Of a stretch of 64,000 nucleotides of DNA, positions 20,538 to 29,911 are shown piece by piece. Numbering within the stretch: the stretch's first letter is position 1; each line of letters begins with the position of its first letter. Under the pieces are notes generated by a model. That model made no database searches. It was not told where the DNA came from and saw only the letters and a list, made by a program, of their open reading frames with translations. The stretch covers positions 106,480-170,479 of the forward strand of contig CAZTOW010000017.1 of the NCBI GenBank assembly GCA_964615375.1, in the 5' to 3' direction. The position numbers and the translations under genes are program-made. The DNA comes from CAZKWG01 sp964615375. GTDB taxonomy: Bacteria; Myxococcota_A; UBA796; CAZKWG01.

Positions 20538-20861
20538 ATGCCCCTGACCATCGAAGAGCTCTCCCCTGGGACCGGCGCGGAGGCCGTCGCCGGCAAGCAG
20601 GTGAGCGTGCACTACACAGGCTGGCTGACCGGCGGCCAGATGTTCGACTCGTCGCGGTCCCGCGGGCGTCCCTTCACCTTCGCCCTGGGCGCGGGCCAGG
20701 TCATCGCCGGCTGGGACCAGGGGGTCGCGGGGATGAAGGTGGGCGGCAAGCGCAGGCTGACCATCCCGCCGGAGCTGGGCTACGGGGCGCGCGGCGCGGG
20801 CGGCGTGATCCCGCCCAACGCCACGCTGATCTTCGAGGTCGAGCTGCTCGGTGTAGGCTGA
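20538..20861 (+). CDS. FKBP-type peptidyl-prolyl cis-trans isomerase
   Basis: A protein of 107 residues, a single cytoplasmic FKBP domain: VSVHYTGWLTGGQMFDSS, VIAGWDQGVAGMKVGGKRRL, IPPELGYGARGAGG, IPPNATLIFEVELL. All active-site landmarks (Tyr, Phe, Asp of FDSS, VIxGW, Tyr of LGYG) are present. The start at ATG 20538 follows AAGGAG; an earlier in-frame ATG at 20478 lies inside the operator dyad. It catalyses proline isomerisation during folding. It is divergent from tetR and is followed by a CotH gene 31 bp downstream. Confidence 0.95.
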   Translation: MPLTIEELSPGTGAEAVAGKQVSVHYTGWLTGGQMFDSSRSRGRPFTFALGAGQVIAGWDQGVAGMKVGGKRRLTIPPELGYGARGAGGVIPPNATLIFEVELLGVG

Positions 20862-20892
20862 TCGGGAGACCTCGTCGCCGGAGCTCCCCACC

Positions 20893-22707
20893 ATGCGGAC
20901 AGGCACCCTCCTCTGCCTCGCGCTGACGGTCGCCGCCTGTGAGCCCACGGGCGGGAAGCCCTCCCCGAAGCCCACGGAGGGGGACAGCTCCGCGGCGGAG
21001 GAGAGCTCGCCCCCAGAGGACAGCTCGCCCCCAGAGGACAGCGCGCCGGCCGACAGCGGCGCCGCCCTGGAGCAGGTCCCCGGCAACAGCGCCGACGAGC
21101 TCGATCCCTCCAGCGCCGTCTTCGACCCCGACGCCATCCACGACATCCGGCTGACGCTGGACGAGGCCGACTGGTCGGACATCTCGGGCAGCCCCTCGGC
21201 CGAGAACTGGCACACCGCCGACTTCACCTGGGACGACGAGACGGTGACCCAGGTGGGGGTGCGCGCCTTCGGCTACAGCAGCCACGTCGCGGGCAAGCCG
21301 CCGCTGAAGATCGACTTCGACCACGTCGTCGAGGGCCAGGAGTGGCGCGACCTGGAGTCGCTCAAGCTGCGGAACGCCTACTACGACGCCAGCTTCATGC
21401 ACGACGCGCTGGAGCCCTGGATGCTGCGGGCGGTGGGCGTGCCGGCCTCGCGCACGGGCTGGGCGCGCGTGTGGGCGAACGGCGAGCTGGTCGGCTTCTA
21501 CACGGTGATGGAGCCCATCGACGACCGCTTCCTGCGGGCGAACTTCGGCAACGACGACGGGCCGCTCTACAGCATCGACGGGATCCGCGGCCACGGCCTC
21601 ATGCCGCTGGACGACGCGCTGGCCTACTTCCAATACAACACGAGCGTGACGGGCGACGGGAGCGATCTGGAGGATCTGACCCGCATCGTGGCGGAGGGCA
21701 GCGACGAGGAGCTGGCGGCGGTCCTGGACCTGGACAGCTTCTTCGACGAGTCCATCGTGCGCACGCTGGCCGGCAGCCAGGACAGCTTCTCGGCCGACGG
21801 CAACAACTTCTACCTGTACAACGACCCCGGCGTGGACGCCGACCCGGACGACCTGCACGGCACCTGGCGCGTCATCTCCTGGGACTTCAACTTCGACTTC
21901 TCCGCGTTCGGCATCAGCGCCGCCCTGGGGGTGGAGCCGGCCCAGCCCTGGGCGACCAGCGACTACGCCTACGACCCCTACACGGGGGTGCCCTACGTGG
22001 ACGTGCTGATGCAGCGGCAGATCGCCGGCGGGCGCGACGTGGACGCGCGCGTGGAGGAGCTCATGACCGGGCCGCTGGCCTGGGCGGATCTCTCGGCGCG
22101 CGTCGAGCGCTGGCAGGAGCTCATCGCCGCCGACGTCGCCGCCGACCCCCTGGGCGGCGAGGAGCGCTTCCGGCAGGGCGTGGCCAACGACCTGCTCTAT
22201 CTGCACATGCGCTGGACCAACGCGCTGGGGGTGGAGGTGGCGGAGTGCGCGGCGCTGGAGGACGGCGCCGTGCCGGCCAGCGGGCTCGAGCCGACCGGGA
22301 CGGTGGGCTGGGCCGAGCTCACGGTGGACGGCTGGCTGTGGAACGGTGGCTGCCTCTACACCTCGGAGCCCTGCGTCGGCTTCGACATCGTGGCGCAGCA
22401 CTACTGCACCGGGCTGTACGCGCATGCGCCCAGCGACGTCACCATCACCATCCCCGAGGGCAGAGGCACGCTCCGCGGCGCCGTGGGGCTTCAGAACTTC
22501 GGGGAGGACTGCTCCAACGGCGTGCGCTTCTCGGTGGAGCAGGACGGCGAGGTGCTGTGGACCAGCGGCGTGCTCAGCTCCTACAGCGAGGCGGAGGACC
22601 TGGGAGACATCCCCGTGTCCGCGGGGACGGTGCGGCTCCAGGCCGATCCGATGGGCGACTACAGCTGCGACACCGCGAGCTGGGTGGACCTGCGCGCGGT
22701 TCCCTGA
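20893..22707 (+). CDS. CotH kinase family lipoprotein with C-terminal NPCBM-like domain
   Basis: A protein of 604 residues. Lipoprotein signal LCLALTVAACEP, then an acidic Ser/Glu/Pro linker with a repeated SSPPED motif. The CotH core has DIRLTLDEADWSDI, VRAFGYSSHVAGKPPLKID, ESLKLRNAYYDASFMHD, SRTGWARVWANGELVGFY and ISWDFNFDFSAFG. The last 130 residues resemble an NPCBM-type carbohydrate-binding beta-sandwich (LRGAVGLQNFGEDCSNGV, SVEQDGEVLW). It is probably a surface protein. CotH folds can phosphorylate proteins, but activity here is not shown. It lies just downstream of the FKBP gene. Confidence 0.85.
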   Translation: MRTGTLLCLALTVAACEPTGGKPSPKPTEGDSSAAEESSPPEDSSPPEDSAPADSGAALEQVPGNSADELDPSSAVFDPDAIHDIRLTLDEADWSDISGSPSAENWHTADFTWDDETVTQVGVRAFGYSSHVAGKPPLKIDFDHVVEGQEWRDLESLKLRNAYYDASFMHDALEPWMLRAVGVPASRTGWARVWANGELVGFYTVMEPIDDRFLRANFGNDDGPLYSIDGIRGHGLMPLDDALAYFQYNTSVTGDGSDLEDLTRIVAEGSDEELAAVLDLDSFFDESIVRTLAGSQDSFSADGNNFYLYNDPGVDADPDDLHGTWRVISWDFNFDFSAFGISAALGVEPAQPWATSDYAYDPYTGVPYVDVLMQRQIAGGRDVDARVEELMTGPLAWADLSARVERWQELIAADVAADPLGGEERFRQGVANDLLYLHMRWTNALGVEVAECAALEDGAVPASGLEPTGTVGWAELTVDGWLWNGGCLYTSEPCVGFDIVAQHYCTGLYAHAPSDVTITIPEGRGTLRGAVGLQNFGEDCSNGVRFSVEQDGEVLWTSGVLSSYSEAEDLGDIPVSAGTVRLQADPMGDYSCDTASWVDLRAVP

Positions 22708-22769
22708 GGGGGCCTGGGTCGCTGGACCGTCTCCCCTCGCGTGCGCTACGCTCGCCGTGGAGGGTGCCC

Positions 22770-24194
22770 GTGCCCGCTCACGCCCGCGTCTACGTCGTGT
22801 CGGACCTGCACCTGGGCGGCGTGCCGGGGGAGGGCGGAGATCGGGGCTTCCGACTGCTGACCCAGCCCGAGGTGCTCGCTGACTTCATCCGCGCGCTGGC
22901 GTGCCCCGCGGACGGCGTGCGGAACGAGCTGGTGATCAACGGGGACTTCGTGGACTTCCTGTCCGAGCGCCGCCCGGGGGAGGCGTGGCAGGCCCTGCGC
23001 ACCGACCCCGCGGACGCGCTGGACCTCTTCCGGGGGGTCCTGGCGCGCCCGGGGGACGGCGCGGTCTTCGCCGCCCTCCGCGCGCTGACCGCCGCCGGCC
23101 AGACCCTGACCATCCTGCTGGGCAACCACGACGTCGAGCTCTCCTACCCGCGGGTCCGGGAGGCGCTGCTGGACGCGGTCGGCCCGGCGCGCTTCGTCTA
23201 CGACAACGAGGCGCTCCGCCGGGGTGACGCCGTCATCGAGCACGGCAACCGCTATGACCGCTTCAACCAGGTCGATCACGACGCGCTCCGCCGGGCGCGC
23301 TCGCTGATGAGCCGCGGGCTGGACCGCGAGGCGGCCGAGCAGCTCGTGGCGCCGCCGGGGAGCCGGCTGGTGGCGCGGGTGATGAACCCGCTCAAGGAGC
23401 GCTTCGCCTTCATCGACCTGCTCAAGCCGGAGGGCGGCAGCGTCGTCCCCACCCTGCTGGCCCTGGACCCGGGCGTGCGCGGCGAGCTGCTGGCCGCGGT
23501 GCAGGCCCTGGCCCCCGCCGCGCGGCACGGGATCGGCGAGGGCGGGCAGCCCAGCTTCGCGGGGGACATCTCGTATCGGGGCGCGCTCGAGGATCGGGAT
23601 CCGCTGGACGCGCTCCTGGAGAGCCGCCTGGGCGCCGAGGGGGCCGACCGCTTCAAGCGCCAGACGGCGCCCCAGGACAGCTTCGGGCAGGACATCTCCT
23701 TCCGCGAGACCGCGAGCTGGTACGGGGGCTTCGCCCGCCTGCTGAACCCGCTGGGCCCGGACGCGCCGGACGAGCGCCTGGGGCCCTTGCTCAGCGCCCT
23801 GCGATCCCTGTGGTCCGACCAGAGCTTCTCGCGGACGGTGGAGACCGATCCCGTCTACCTGGACGGCGCCGCCGCCATCGTCCGGGGCGGCGCGCGGCTG
23901 GTGGTCTTCGGCCACACGCACCTGCCCAAGGACCTCCTCCTGCCCGACGGGGGGCGCTACATCAACACCGGCACCTGGGCCGAGCGCATCCGGCTGCCCG
24001 ACGCGCTCTTCGGCCCCGACGAGGCGCGAGCCGCCGACGTGCTGCGGACCTTCCTCGCGGATCTCTCCGAGGGTCGGCTGAGCCAGCACGTGAGCTTCGA
24101 GCCCACCTTCGCGCGGCTGGAGCTGGAGGAGGAGGCGGGCGAGACGCGGGTGGTGGACGCCTCGCTGCGGGTGTGGGGCGTGGATGCGGCCTGA
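22770..24194 (+). CDS. calcineurin-like metallophosphoesterase
   Basis: A protein of 474 residues. All motifs of the dimetal phosphoesterase fold are present: VVSDLHLGG (Asp, His), INGDFVDFL, ILLGNHDVEL, IEHGNRYD and VFGHTHLPKD. A long insert of about 200 residues between the GNHD/HGN part and GHTH is unusual and may set specificity. The GTG at 22770 has GGAGG at 6 nt spacing. The stop overlaps the start of the trypsin-STAND gene by 11 nt, so the two are translated together. By analogy with calcineurin-like effectors in bacterial conflict systems it could be a nuclease or nucleotide phosphodiesterase; this is inference. Confidence 0.88.
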   Translation: MPAHARVYVVSDLHLGGVPGEGGDRGFRLLTQPEVLADFIRALACPADGVRNELVINGDFVDFLSERRPGEAWQALRTDPADALDLFRGVLARPGDGAVFAALRALTAAGQTLTILLGNHDVELSYPRVREALLDAVGPARFVYDNEALRRGDAVIEHGNRYDRFNQVDHDALRRARSLMSRGLDREAAEQLVAPPGSRLVARVMNPLKERFAFIDLLKPEGGSVVPTLLALDPGVRGELLAAVQALAPAARHGIGEGGQPSFAGDISYRGALEDRDPLDALLESRLGAEGADRFKRQTAPQDSFGQDISFRETASWYGGFARLLNPLGPDAPDERLGPLLSALRSLWSDQSFSRTVETDPVYLDGAAAIVRGGARLVVFGHTHLPKDLLLPDGGRYINTGTWAERIRLPDALFGPDEARAADVLRTFLADLSEGRLSQHVSFEPTFARLELEEEAGETRVVDASLRVWGVDAA

Positions 24195-27100
24195 GCAGCG
24201 CGCCGCCATCTGCCGGATCGAGGTCGGGGGCAGCGTCGGCACGGGCGCGCTGGTGGGGCCGGGGCTGGTGCTCACCGCCCTGCACGTCGTGGCCGAGCGG
24301 CACGGGGAGGTGGTCCCGATCCCGGGGAAGATCGCGCTGATCTTCCCCGAGGGCGTGGTCGAGGGCGAGCTGATCCCGGGGCGCTGGGACCCGAGCCAGG
24401 ACTGGGCGCTGATCCGCTGCCGGACCGAGCCGAGGGCCAGCCCGCTGCCGCTCGGCGCGCTGGGCAGGTCTGGCGTGGAGTTCCTGACGCGCGGCTTCCC
24501 CGAGGCGCAGCCGCAGGACGGCATGGTCATGGCCGGGACGGTCCGTGACCACGCCGGCCAGTACCTGGGCGTCTCCGCCCTGCAGCTCTTCTGCGAGGAG
24601 GCCGCGGCGGGCATGGGCGCGCCGGTCCGCGGCCTCTCGGGCGCGCCGGTGCTGGTGGGGGACGCGCTGGTGGGCGTGATGCGCTCCAGCCTGATGAAGG
24701 AGGGCCGGAACGTCGCGGGCACGCTGTATGCATGCCCGGCGCAGCTCGTGGCCGAGGTGACCCGGGACCTGCTGCCCTGGCCGGACCCCTGCCTGGGCCT
24801 CCCCGGGCTCCCCGCGAGGATGTTCGACGCCCTGCCCCGGGAGCCCTACCGCAACCTGGCGCCCTACGGCCTCGCCGAGGCCGCGCTGCTGGCGGGGCGC
24901 TGCCGCGAGATCCGCGCCCTGCTGAGCCTGATCGAGGGGCCCGGCGCCCCGGTGCGCGTGATCCACGGGCCCACGGGGGTCGGGAAGTCCAGCCTCCTTC
25001 AGGCGGGGCTGCTGCCGCGCCTCCGGGGCCAGCACCGCTACGCGCGCCGCGGCGCAGGCGGCCTCCTGGGCGATCTGCGGGCGCTTCTGGGCTGCGCCGA
25101 AGGGCAGGAGATCGCGGCCTGGAGGGCGCTGGAGGCGGAGGGTCCGCTCCACGTCATCCTGGATCAGGTGGAGGAGGCCTGGACCCACCCGCTCCCCGGC
25201 GCGAACGAGCTCGGCGACCTGCTGGCGGCCCTCGCCCCCGGGCTGACGGGCCCGGAGCGGCCGGCGGGCCGGCTGATCCTCTCGCTGCGCAAGGAGTGGC
25301 TGCCGGACCTGGTTCAGCGGCTCCACGGCTGGCAGGGGCTCGCCTGGGACGACTACAGCGTCTCCAGCCTGGACCGCGCCGCGATCATCGAGGTGGTGGA
25401 GTCCATCCCCCAGAACGATACCTTGCGGGCGCGCTACCGGCTGGAGGTCGAGCCCGGGCTGGGCGCCCGGATCGCCGATGACCTGGGCTCGGACGCGGAC
25501 AGCCCGGTGGCGCCGCTGCTCCAGATCCTGCTGACGCGCCTGTGGGCGGGCGCCGCGCCGGACGCCGACGGGGTGCGCCACTTCACGCTCGACGCCTATG
25601 CCCGCCTCCGCCGGGGGGGCCTCCACCTTTGGGACTTCGTGGAGCGCCAGCTCGCCGAGCTGGAGCGGCGGGACCCGGACGCGGCGCGGACGGGGCTGGC
25701 CCTGGACCTGCTGGTCTTCCACGTCGGACCTCAGCTCACGGCGCTGAGCCGCTCTCCGGCGGAGCTGCTCCAGGCTTACCACTCGCTGGCGAGCGCCACC
25801 GCGATCCGACCCGAGGTCGCTCGCGCGCTGGGGCACGCCCGCGAGCTCTACCTGCTGGCGGACTGCCCGGACGGGGGCACGCGGCTGGCCCACGACACGC
25901 TGGCGCCGGTGGTGAAGGCGGCATGCGAGCGCTCGCTCGCCCCGGGTCAGCGGGCTCGGGCCCTGCTGGAGGGGCTGGCCCACGTCCCCGACGCCGTGCT
26001 GGATCGGGCGGAGCTGCGGGTGATCGACCAGGGCGCCGCCGGGATGCGCACGCGGAGCCCCGAGGAGGACGCGCGGGTCGCCGAGGCTCGTGCGCAGATC
26101 CATGGCGAGCAACGCTCGAAATGGCTGGGTGCGGGCATCGGGGCCGCCCTGGTGTTTGGGCTGGTGTGGGCGCTGATCTCGGCCCTGAGCGAGACCCAGG
26201 CGCGCGTGCTCGTGGAGCTGCAGCGTCAGGCTGAGCAGGCCAGGGCGGACGCCTCGGAGCGCCTCCAACGATCGACCGAGGCCCGCGCCGCCTTTCAGCG
26301 CGCGGTCACGCTCCAGGAGGACCTCGATCCGATCGCGCTGACCTGGGCCTCCTACGCGCTGGACACGGCGGCGCCCGACGATCCGATGCGGGCCACCTAC
26401 GCCGCGGCGGTCATCGGGCTGGCCCTCGCCGCGCCTGCGCGCACCGTCCCTCTCCGCTACTCCGGAGCGGTCGCTCTGAGCCCCGACGGCGACGGGCTGG
26501 CCTGCGCTCGTGAGGGACAGGTCGAGCTGTGGAGCGGGGTGGTGGATGGGATCCCCTCGGCGGTGAGTCGGGTCGCCCTGAGCGGAACCTCGCCCCACGT
26601 CCAGCTCGACTTCTCCGAGGACGGTGGGCGGCTGGGCGTGGCGCTCGATCCGCCCGCGCCGCCCCTGGTCTGCGACACGCCCAGGCTCTCGGCGTGCGTC
26701 CCGGGGGAGGCTGTCCAGGAGGACCGGTCCGCCCGGATCCAGCTCGGGATCTACGACGGCATCTACGCGGGCGAGATCGAGGACGCCGCGGTCGCCGCCG
26801 ACGCCGGCCGATATCTGCTGGTGTCGGGAGGCGCGGTGGTCGAGCTCGACCGCCTGCGACGGACCCTGGTGGGGCAGCGACGCCTGCGGACCTACGAGAT
26901 GGTGCTTCGGCTCCAGGCCGACGAGGGCTGGTTCGGCACCTTCGACGGGTTCCTCCTGGGGCGCCCGTCAGAGCTCCGCATCTGGCCCGCCGCGGTCTCC
27001 GACGAGCCCGGCCGGGGCGCGCTCCCTCCCAACATCGTCCGCATCGGCGATGCGCCCGTGATGTGTGGGGACGGGAGGCACCGCGCGCACCTGCCTCGTT

Positions 27101-27897
27101 ACGACAGCCTGACCCTGGAGGGCCCACAGATCCAGCCCCTCACCTTCCGCGACCTCCAATCGCCCTTGCCGCGGGTCCTCCTGGAGGCCTGCCGCGTGGC
27201 CACGCAGATCGAGGTCACCGGCGGGCGAGGTCTCGACGACGCCGGTGAGGGCCCCGGGCTCCACCTGAGCCTGCCAGGGGGCCTCGAGCTGCGCCTGGAG
27301 GGCGAGCTGGAGCTTCGCCTGGGAGAGGCGCGCTGGTGGTTGCAGGCCCCGAGAGGCGAGACGCACGGCTCGAAGGTCGCGGTCGCGCTCCACCCGGGCG
27401 GCGAGCTCCTGGCGCGCTCCAAGGTCGAGGTGATGTCGATCTTCCTCGACAACGGCGTCCCCGAGCCCGACGCCGTCCAGGTCTACTCCACGCGCACCGG
27501 CGACCCGGTCACCGGGCCCCTCTGGACGCCCGCGCCCGTCTCTTCGCTGCGGTTCACCCCGGACGGCCTGAGCCTTCAGATCGGGGACGAGCAGGGCCGG
27601 GTCCGCGTGGTGCCGGTGCTGTCGGCGGATCCGGCGGCGCTCTCGGGCCTCGGCCCGGAGCTGACCGGCTACCGGGTCCAGAATGGCGGGCTGGAGCCGG
27701 TGGACGACGGCCGCCTGCTCAGCCCCTCGTTCGCGTTCCTGTCCCGGTTGCAGGGCGCCACCGACCCAGCCCTCCAGGCGATCTACCGCCACTTCAGCGC
27801 GCACCTGAGCCCCGGGCTCTCGATCGAGGAGGCCGCGCGGGCCGAGTCCTCCGCCGAGGGCTCGGCCCGGGGCCTCTGCCAGGTCCCGCCCGGGTGA
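24184..27897 (+). CDS. trypsin-like protease / STAND NTPase / beta-propeller protein
   Basis: A protein of 1237 residues in four parts. Residues 1-200 are a trypsin-like domain with His34 (LTALHVV), Asp73 (SQDWALI) and Ser152 (GLSGAPV). Residues 235-560 are an nSTAND1-type NTPase: AGRCREIRALL, Walker A GPTGVGKSS (Lys268), Walker B VILDQVEEAW (Asp327). One transmembrane helix lies near 645-667, then a short coiled coil. The last 500 residues are beta-rich and look like a diverged propeller. It overlaps the phosphoesterase gene by 11 nt. STAND proteins act as switches that oligomerise on sensing a trigger; here the protease and the phosphoesterase would be effectors. Defence is inferred. Confidence 0.85.
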   Translation: MRPEQRAAICRIEVGGSVGTGALVGPGLVLTALHVVAERHGEVVPIPGKIALIFPEGVVEGELIPGRWDPSQDWALIRCRTEPRASPLPLGALGRSGVEFLTRGFPEAQPQDGMVMAGTVRDHAGQYLGVSALQLFCEEAAAGMGAPVRGLSGAPVLVGDALVGVMRSSLMKEGRNVAGTLYACPAQLVAEVTRDLLPWPDPCLGLPGLPARMFDALPREPYRNLAPYGLAEAALLAGRCREIRALLSLIEGPGAPVRVIHGPTGVGKSSLLQAGLLPRLRGQHRYARRGAGGLLGDLRALLGCAEGQEIAAWRALEAEGPLHVILDQVEEAWTHPLPGANELGDLLAALAPGLTGPERPAGRLILSLRKEWLPDLVQRLHGWQGLAWDDYSVSSLDRAAIIEVVESIPQNDTLRARYRLEVEPGLGARIADDLGSDADSPVAPLLQILLTRLWAGAAPDADGVRHFTLDAYARLRRGGLHLWDFVERQLAELERRDPDAARTGLALDLLVFHVGPQLTALSRSPAELLQAYHSLASATAIRPEVARALGHARELYLLADCPDGGTRLAHDTLAPVVKAACERSLAPGQRARALLEGLAHVPDAVLDRAELRVIDQGAAGMRTRSPEEDARVAEARAQIHGEQRSKWLGAGIGAALVFGLVWALISALSETQARVLVELQRQAEQARADASERLQRSTEARAAFQRAVTLQEDLDPIALTWASYALDTAAPDDPMRATYAAAVIGLALAAPARTVPLRYSGAVALSPDGDGLACAREGQVELWSGVVDGIPSAVSRVALSGTSPHVQLDFSEDGGRLGVALDPPAPPLVCDTPRLSACVPGEAVQEDRSARIQLGIYDGIYAGEIEDAAVAADAGRYLLVSGGAVVELDRLRRTLVGQRRLRTYEMVLRLQADEGWFGTFDGFLLGRPSELRIWPAAVSDEPGRGALPPNIVRIGDAPVMCGDGRHRAHLPRYDSLTLEGPQIQPLTFRDLQSPLPRVLLEACRVATQIEVTGGRGLDDAGEGPGLHLSLPGGLELRLEGELELRLGEARWWLQAPRGETHGSKVAVALHPGGELLARSKVEVMSIFLDNGVPEPDAVQVYSTRTGDPVTGPLWTPAPVSSLRFTPDGLSLQIGDEQGRVRVVPVLSADPAALSGLGPELTGYRVQNGGLEPVDDGRLLSPSFAFLSRLQGATDPALQAIYRHFSAHLSPGLSIEEAARAESSAEGSARGLCQVPPG

Positions 27898-27903
27898 GCC
27901 CCC

Positions 27904-29352
27904 TCAGCCCTTGAAGGTCATCAGGGGTCGCATCCGGGCGACCACCCCCACCATGCCGGCGCGGACCTGCGCGTCGATCACGGCGGAGATGGGCTTGTAG
28001 CCGGCGGGGGCCTCCTCGATCACGCGCTCCTCGCGCAGCGTGTGGCACTCCACCCCGCCCAGACCGAGCTGGTCTCGGCTCAGGTGCCCCATCTCCTGGC
28101 GGGGCCGCGAGCGGCCGGCGCCGTGGGAGGCGGAGCTCAGGAAGCGCGGCTGGCCGCGGCCCACCAGGAGGTAGGACGAGCTGCCCATGGACCCCGGGAT
28201 CAGCAGGGCCTGACCGGGGTGCGCGGGCGTGGCGCCCTTGCGGGCGACGATGTCGTCCCCCTCGCGCAGCGTGATGTTGTGCGGCACGTCGGCGACCAGC
28301 GGGGAGCTGACCTGGCCGAAGACCTCGTCGAGGCGGGTGCGGAAGAGCTCGGCCAGCAGCGCGCGGTTCGCCCATCCGTAGTTCGCCGCGGCGGCCTCGG
28401 CCCGGAGGTAGGCCAGGGCCAGCTCCGGCTCGGCGGACAGGGAGATGGGGAAGATGCGGCTGTCGGGGTAGCGCTGATCGGCGGGCCAGGCGGCCCGGGC
28501 GCGGTCGGCCCAGAGGGTGCCGACGGCGCGCCCCACGTCGCGGGAGCCGGAGTGGATCATGAGGGCGATCTGGCCGACCTTGACGCCGAGGCGCCAGGCC
28601 TCGGCGCGGTCCACGATCTCCTCGACCACCTGCAGCTCTACGAAGTGGTTGCCGCGGCCCACGGTGGCCAGCCCGTCCTCGCGCACCACCTCGGACTGGA
28701 GCAGGGAGGCCGGGACGACGCTCGGATCCCCGTCCGGGAGCGCCCCGCCCAGGTAGACCCGGTCGATCTCCTCGCGGAGACGGTCCAGATCCACCCGGCG
28801 CAGGCGGCCCAGCGGGCGCTGGCGCGCGCCCAGCTCCAGGCCGGGCAGGCCCTCGCGCAGCAGGCCCTCGAAGGCGGGGCCGGTCAGCGCGATGTCCCGC
28901 TCGCCGAGCAGGTAGTCGCGCCGCAGGCGGCCGACCAGCTCGGCCTTGCGGGAGAGCAGGCGATCCAGGCTGAGGTCCGTGACGTGCAGGCGCATGCCAC
29001 AGTTGATGTCCCCGCCCACGAGGCCGGGGGTGACGATGGCGCGGCTGCGGGCGACGGTGCCGATGGGCACGCCGCCATCCCCCGGATGGAAGTCCGGGGT
29101 GGCGCAGACGCAGGACAGGCGGCCGCCGTCCGGATGCTGGAGGGCGGCGATCTGGGCGAGCTGGGTGGCGGCCTTGGCCTCCAGGGGCAGCTCGTCGGAG
29201 AGCAGCACCTCGGCGGCGGGGCCGTCGGGATCGGAGCGCAGACGGATCGTGTACACGCCGTCCGCGTGCGTGACGTCCAGGCCCTCGCGCGCGAGGGCGC
29301 GAATGAGCCGGGGGAGCCGCGCCGAAGCGCGGCCCTGAAGCGTGGCAGGCAT
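27904..29352 (-). CDS. rtcB: RtcB-type RNA ligase
   Basis: A protein of 482 residues, standard length. Signature blocks: FHPGDGGVPIG, GGDINCGMR (Asp115, Cys118 metal ligands), VGRGNHFVELQ, MIHSGSRDVG, VPHNI, and SSASHGAGR with the His that is guanylylated. RtcB joins 2',3'-cyclic phosphate and 5'-OH RNA ends with GTP and Mn2+, in tRNA repair or splicing. No archease partner is adjacent. The ATG at 29352 has AGGTG upstream and removes an unconserved extension. It converges with the trypsin-STAND gene, the stops lying 6 nt apart. Expression may be stress-controlled, as for E. coli rtcB; no such site was seen. Confidence 0.95.
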   Translation of the reverse strand: MPATLQGRASARLPRLIRALAREGLDVTHADGVYTIRLRSDPDGPAAEVLLSDELPLEAKAATQLAQIAALQHPDGGRLSCVCATPDFHPGDGGVPIGTVARSRAIVTPGLVGGDINCGMRLHVTDLSLDRLLSRKAELVGRLRRDYLLGERDIALTGPAFEGLLREGLPGLELGARQRPLGRLRRVDLDRLREEIDRVYLGGALPDGDPSVVPASLLQSEVVREDGLATVGRGNHFVELQVVEEIVDRAEAWRLGVKVGQIALMIHSGSRDVGRAVGTLWADRARAAWPADQRYPDSRIFPISLSAEPELALAYLRAEAAAANYGWANRALLAELFRTRLDEVFGQVSSPLVADVPHNITLREGDDIVARKGATPAHPGQALLIPGSMGSSSYLLVGRGQPRFLSSASHGAGRSRPRQEMGHLSRDQLGLGGVECHTLREERVIEEAPAGYKPISAVIDAQVRAGMVGVVARMRPLMTFKG

Positions 29353-29552
29353 GGGAGCACCTGACTCAGATTCCAGGCACACGAACCCTGTGAGGGTCGG
29401 GCCTGAGATTGGGGTGAGTGAAGAGGACCGGGTTCAGCAGCCGCGGTGTCTCTGGCGCTCGTGCCCGCCACGTATCCAGTCTGTCCGTGCGCGCAAGCGG
29501 GGCGGTCGCGGGCCCCGCCCTCCTGGGAGCGCTAACTTTCTGACGCTGTCAA

Positions 29553-29897
29553 TTACTTCGCGACGAGCCCCGGCGCCCTGCTCCCCTCGGCCGTCTTCGC
29601 CAGGAAGCCGCGCAGGTGGGCCTTCCCCTGGAAGCCGACCTGCATGGCCGTGACCTGGCCGCGGTGGAAGGCCAGCAGCGTGGGCAGCCCGCGGACGTTG
29701 TAGCGGGTCGTGAGCTCCAGCGCGCGGTCGGCGTCGACGTGCTCGACGGTGACGCCGGGGAACTCGGGGCCGAGCTCCACGAGCGCCTTCTCCAGCGCGC
29801 GGCAGGGCGGGCACCAGTCGGACGAGAAGTCGACGAGCACGGGGGTGTCGCGCTCGAGCACGAGGCGGGAGAAGGTGGCGGTGTCGGTGATGGGCAT
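29553..29897 (-). CDS. thioredoxin-like protein
   Basis: A protein of 114 residues, one thioredoxin fold: VLVDFSSDWCPPCRALEKAL, VEHVDADRALELTTRYNVRGLPTLLAFHRG. The active site is WCPPC (Cys29, Cys32), not the WCGPC of canonical thioredoxins, which usually alters redox potential. The cis-proline is present (GLPT). No signal peptide, so cytoplasmic. It starts 15 bp after the ECF sigma factor gene with its own GGAGG, so the two form an operon and the sigma factor may report on thiol stress. Confidence 0.9.
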   Translation of the reverse strand: MPITDTATFSRLVLERDTPVLVDFSSDWCPPCRALEKALVELGPEFPGVTVEHVDADRALELTTRYNVRGLPTLLAFHRGQVTAMQVGFQGKAHLRGFLAKTAEGSRAPGLVAK

Positions 29898-29911
29898 GAG
29901 GCCTCCAGGGT

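Noticed and set aside
23962..26598. 878-codon minus-strand frame across the trypsin-STAND gene
   Set aside because: No domain pattern. The opposite strand encodes intact protease and Walker motifs.
29500..29520. GGGCGG/CCGCCC hairpin as the terminator of the sigma/thioredoxin operon
   Set aside because: Only 6 bp with a 9-nt loop and no T-run; too weak to annotate in such GC-rich DNA.
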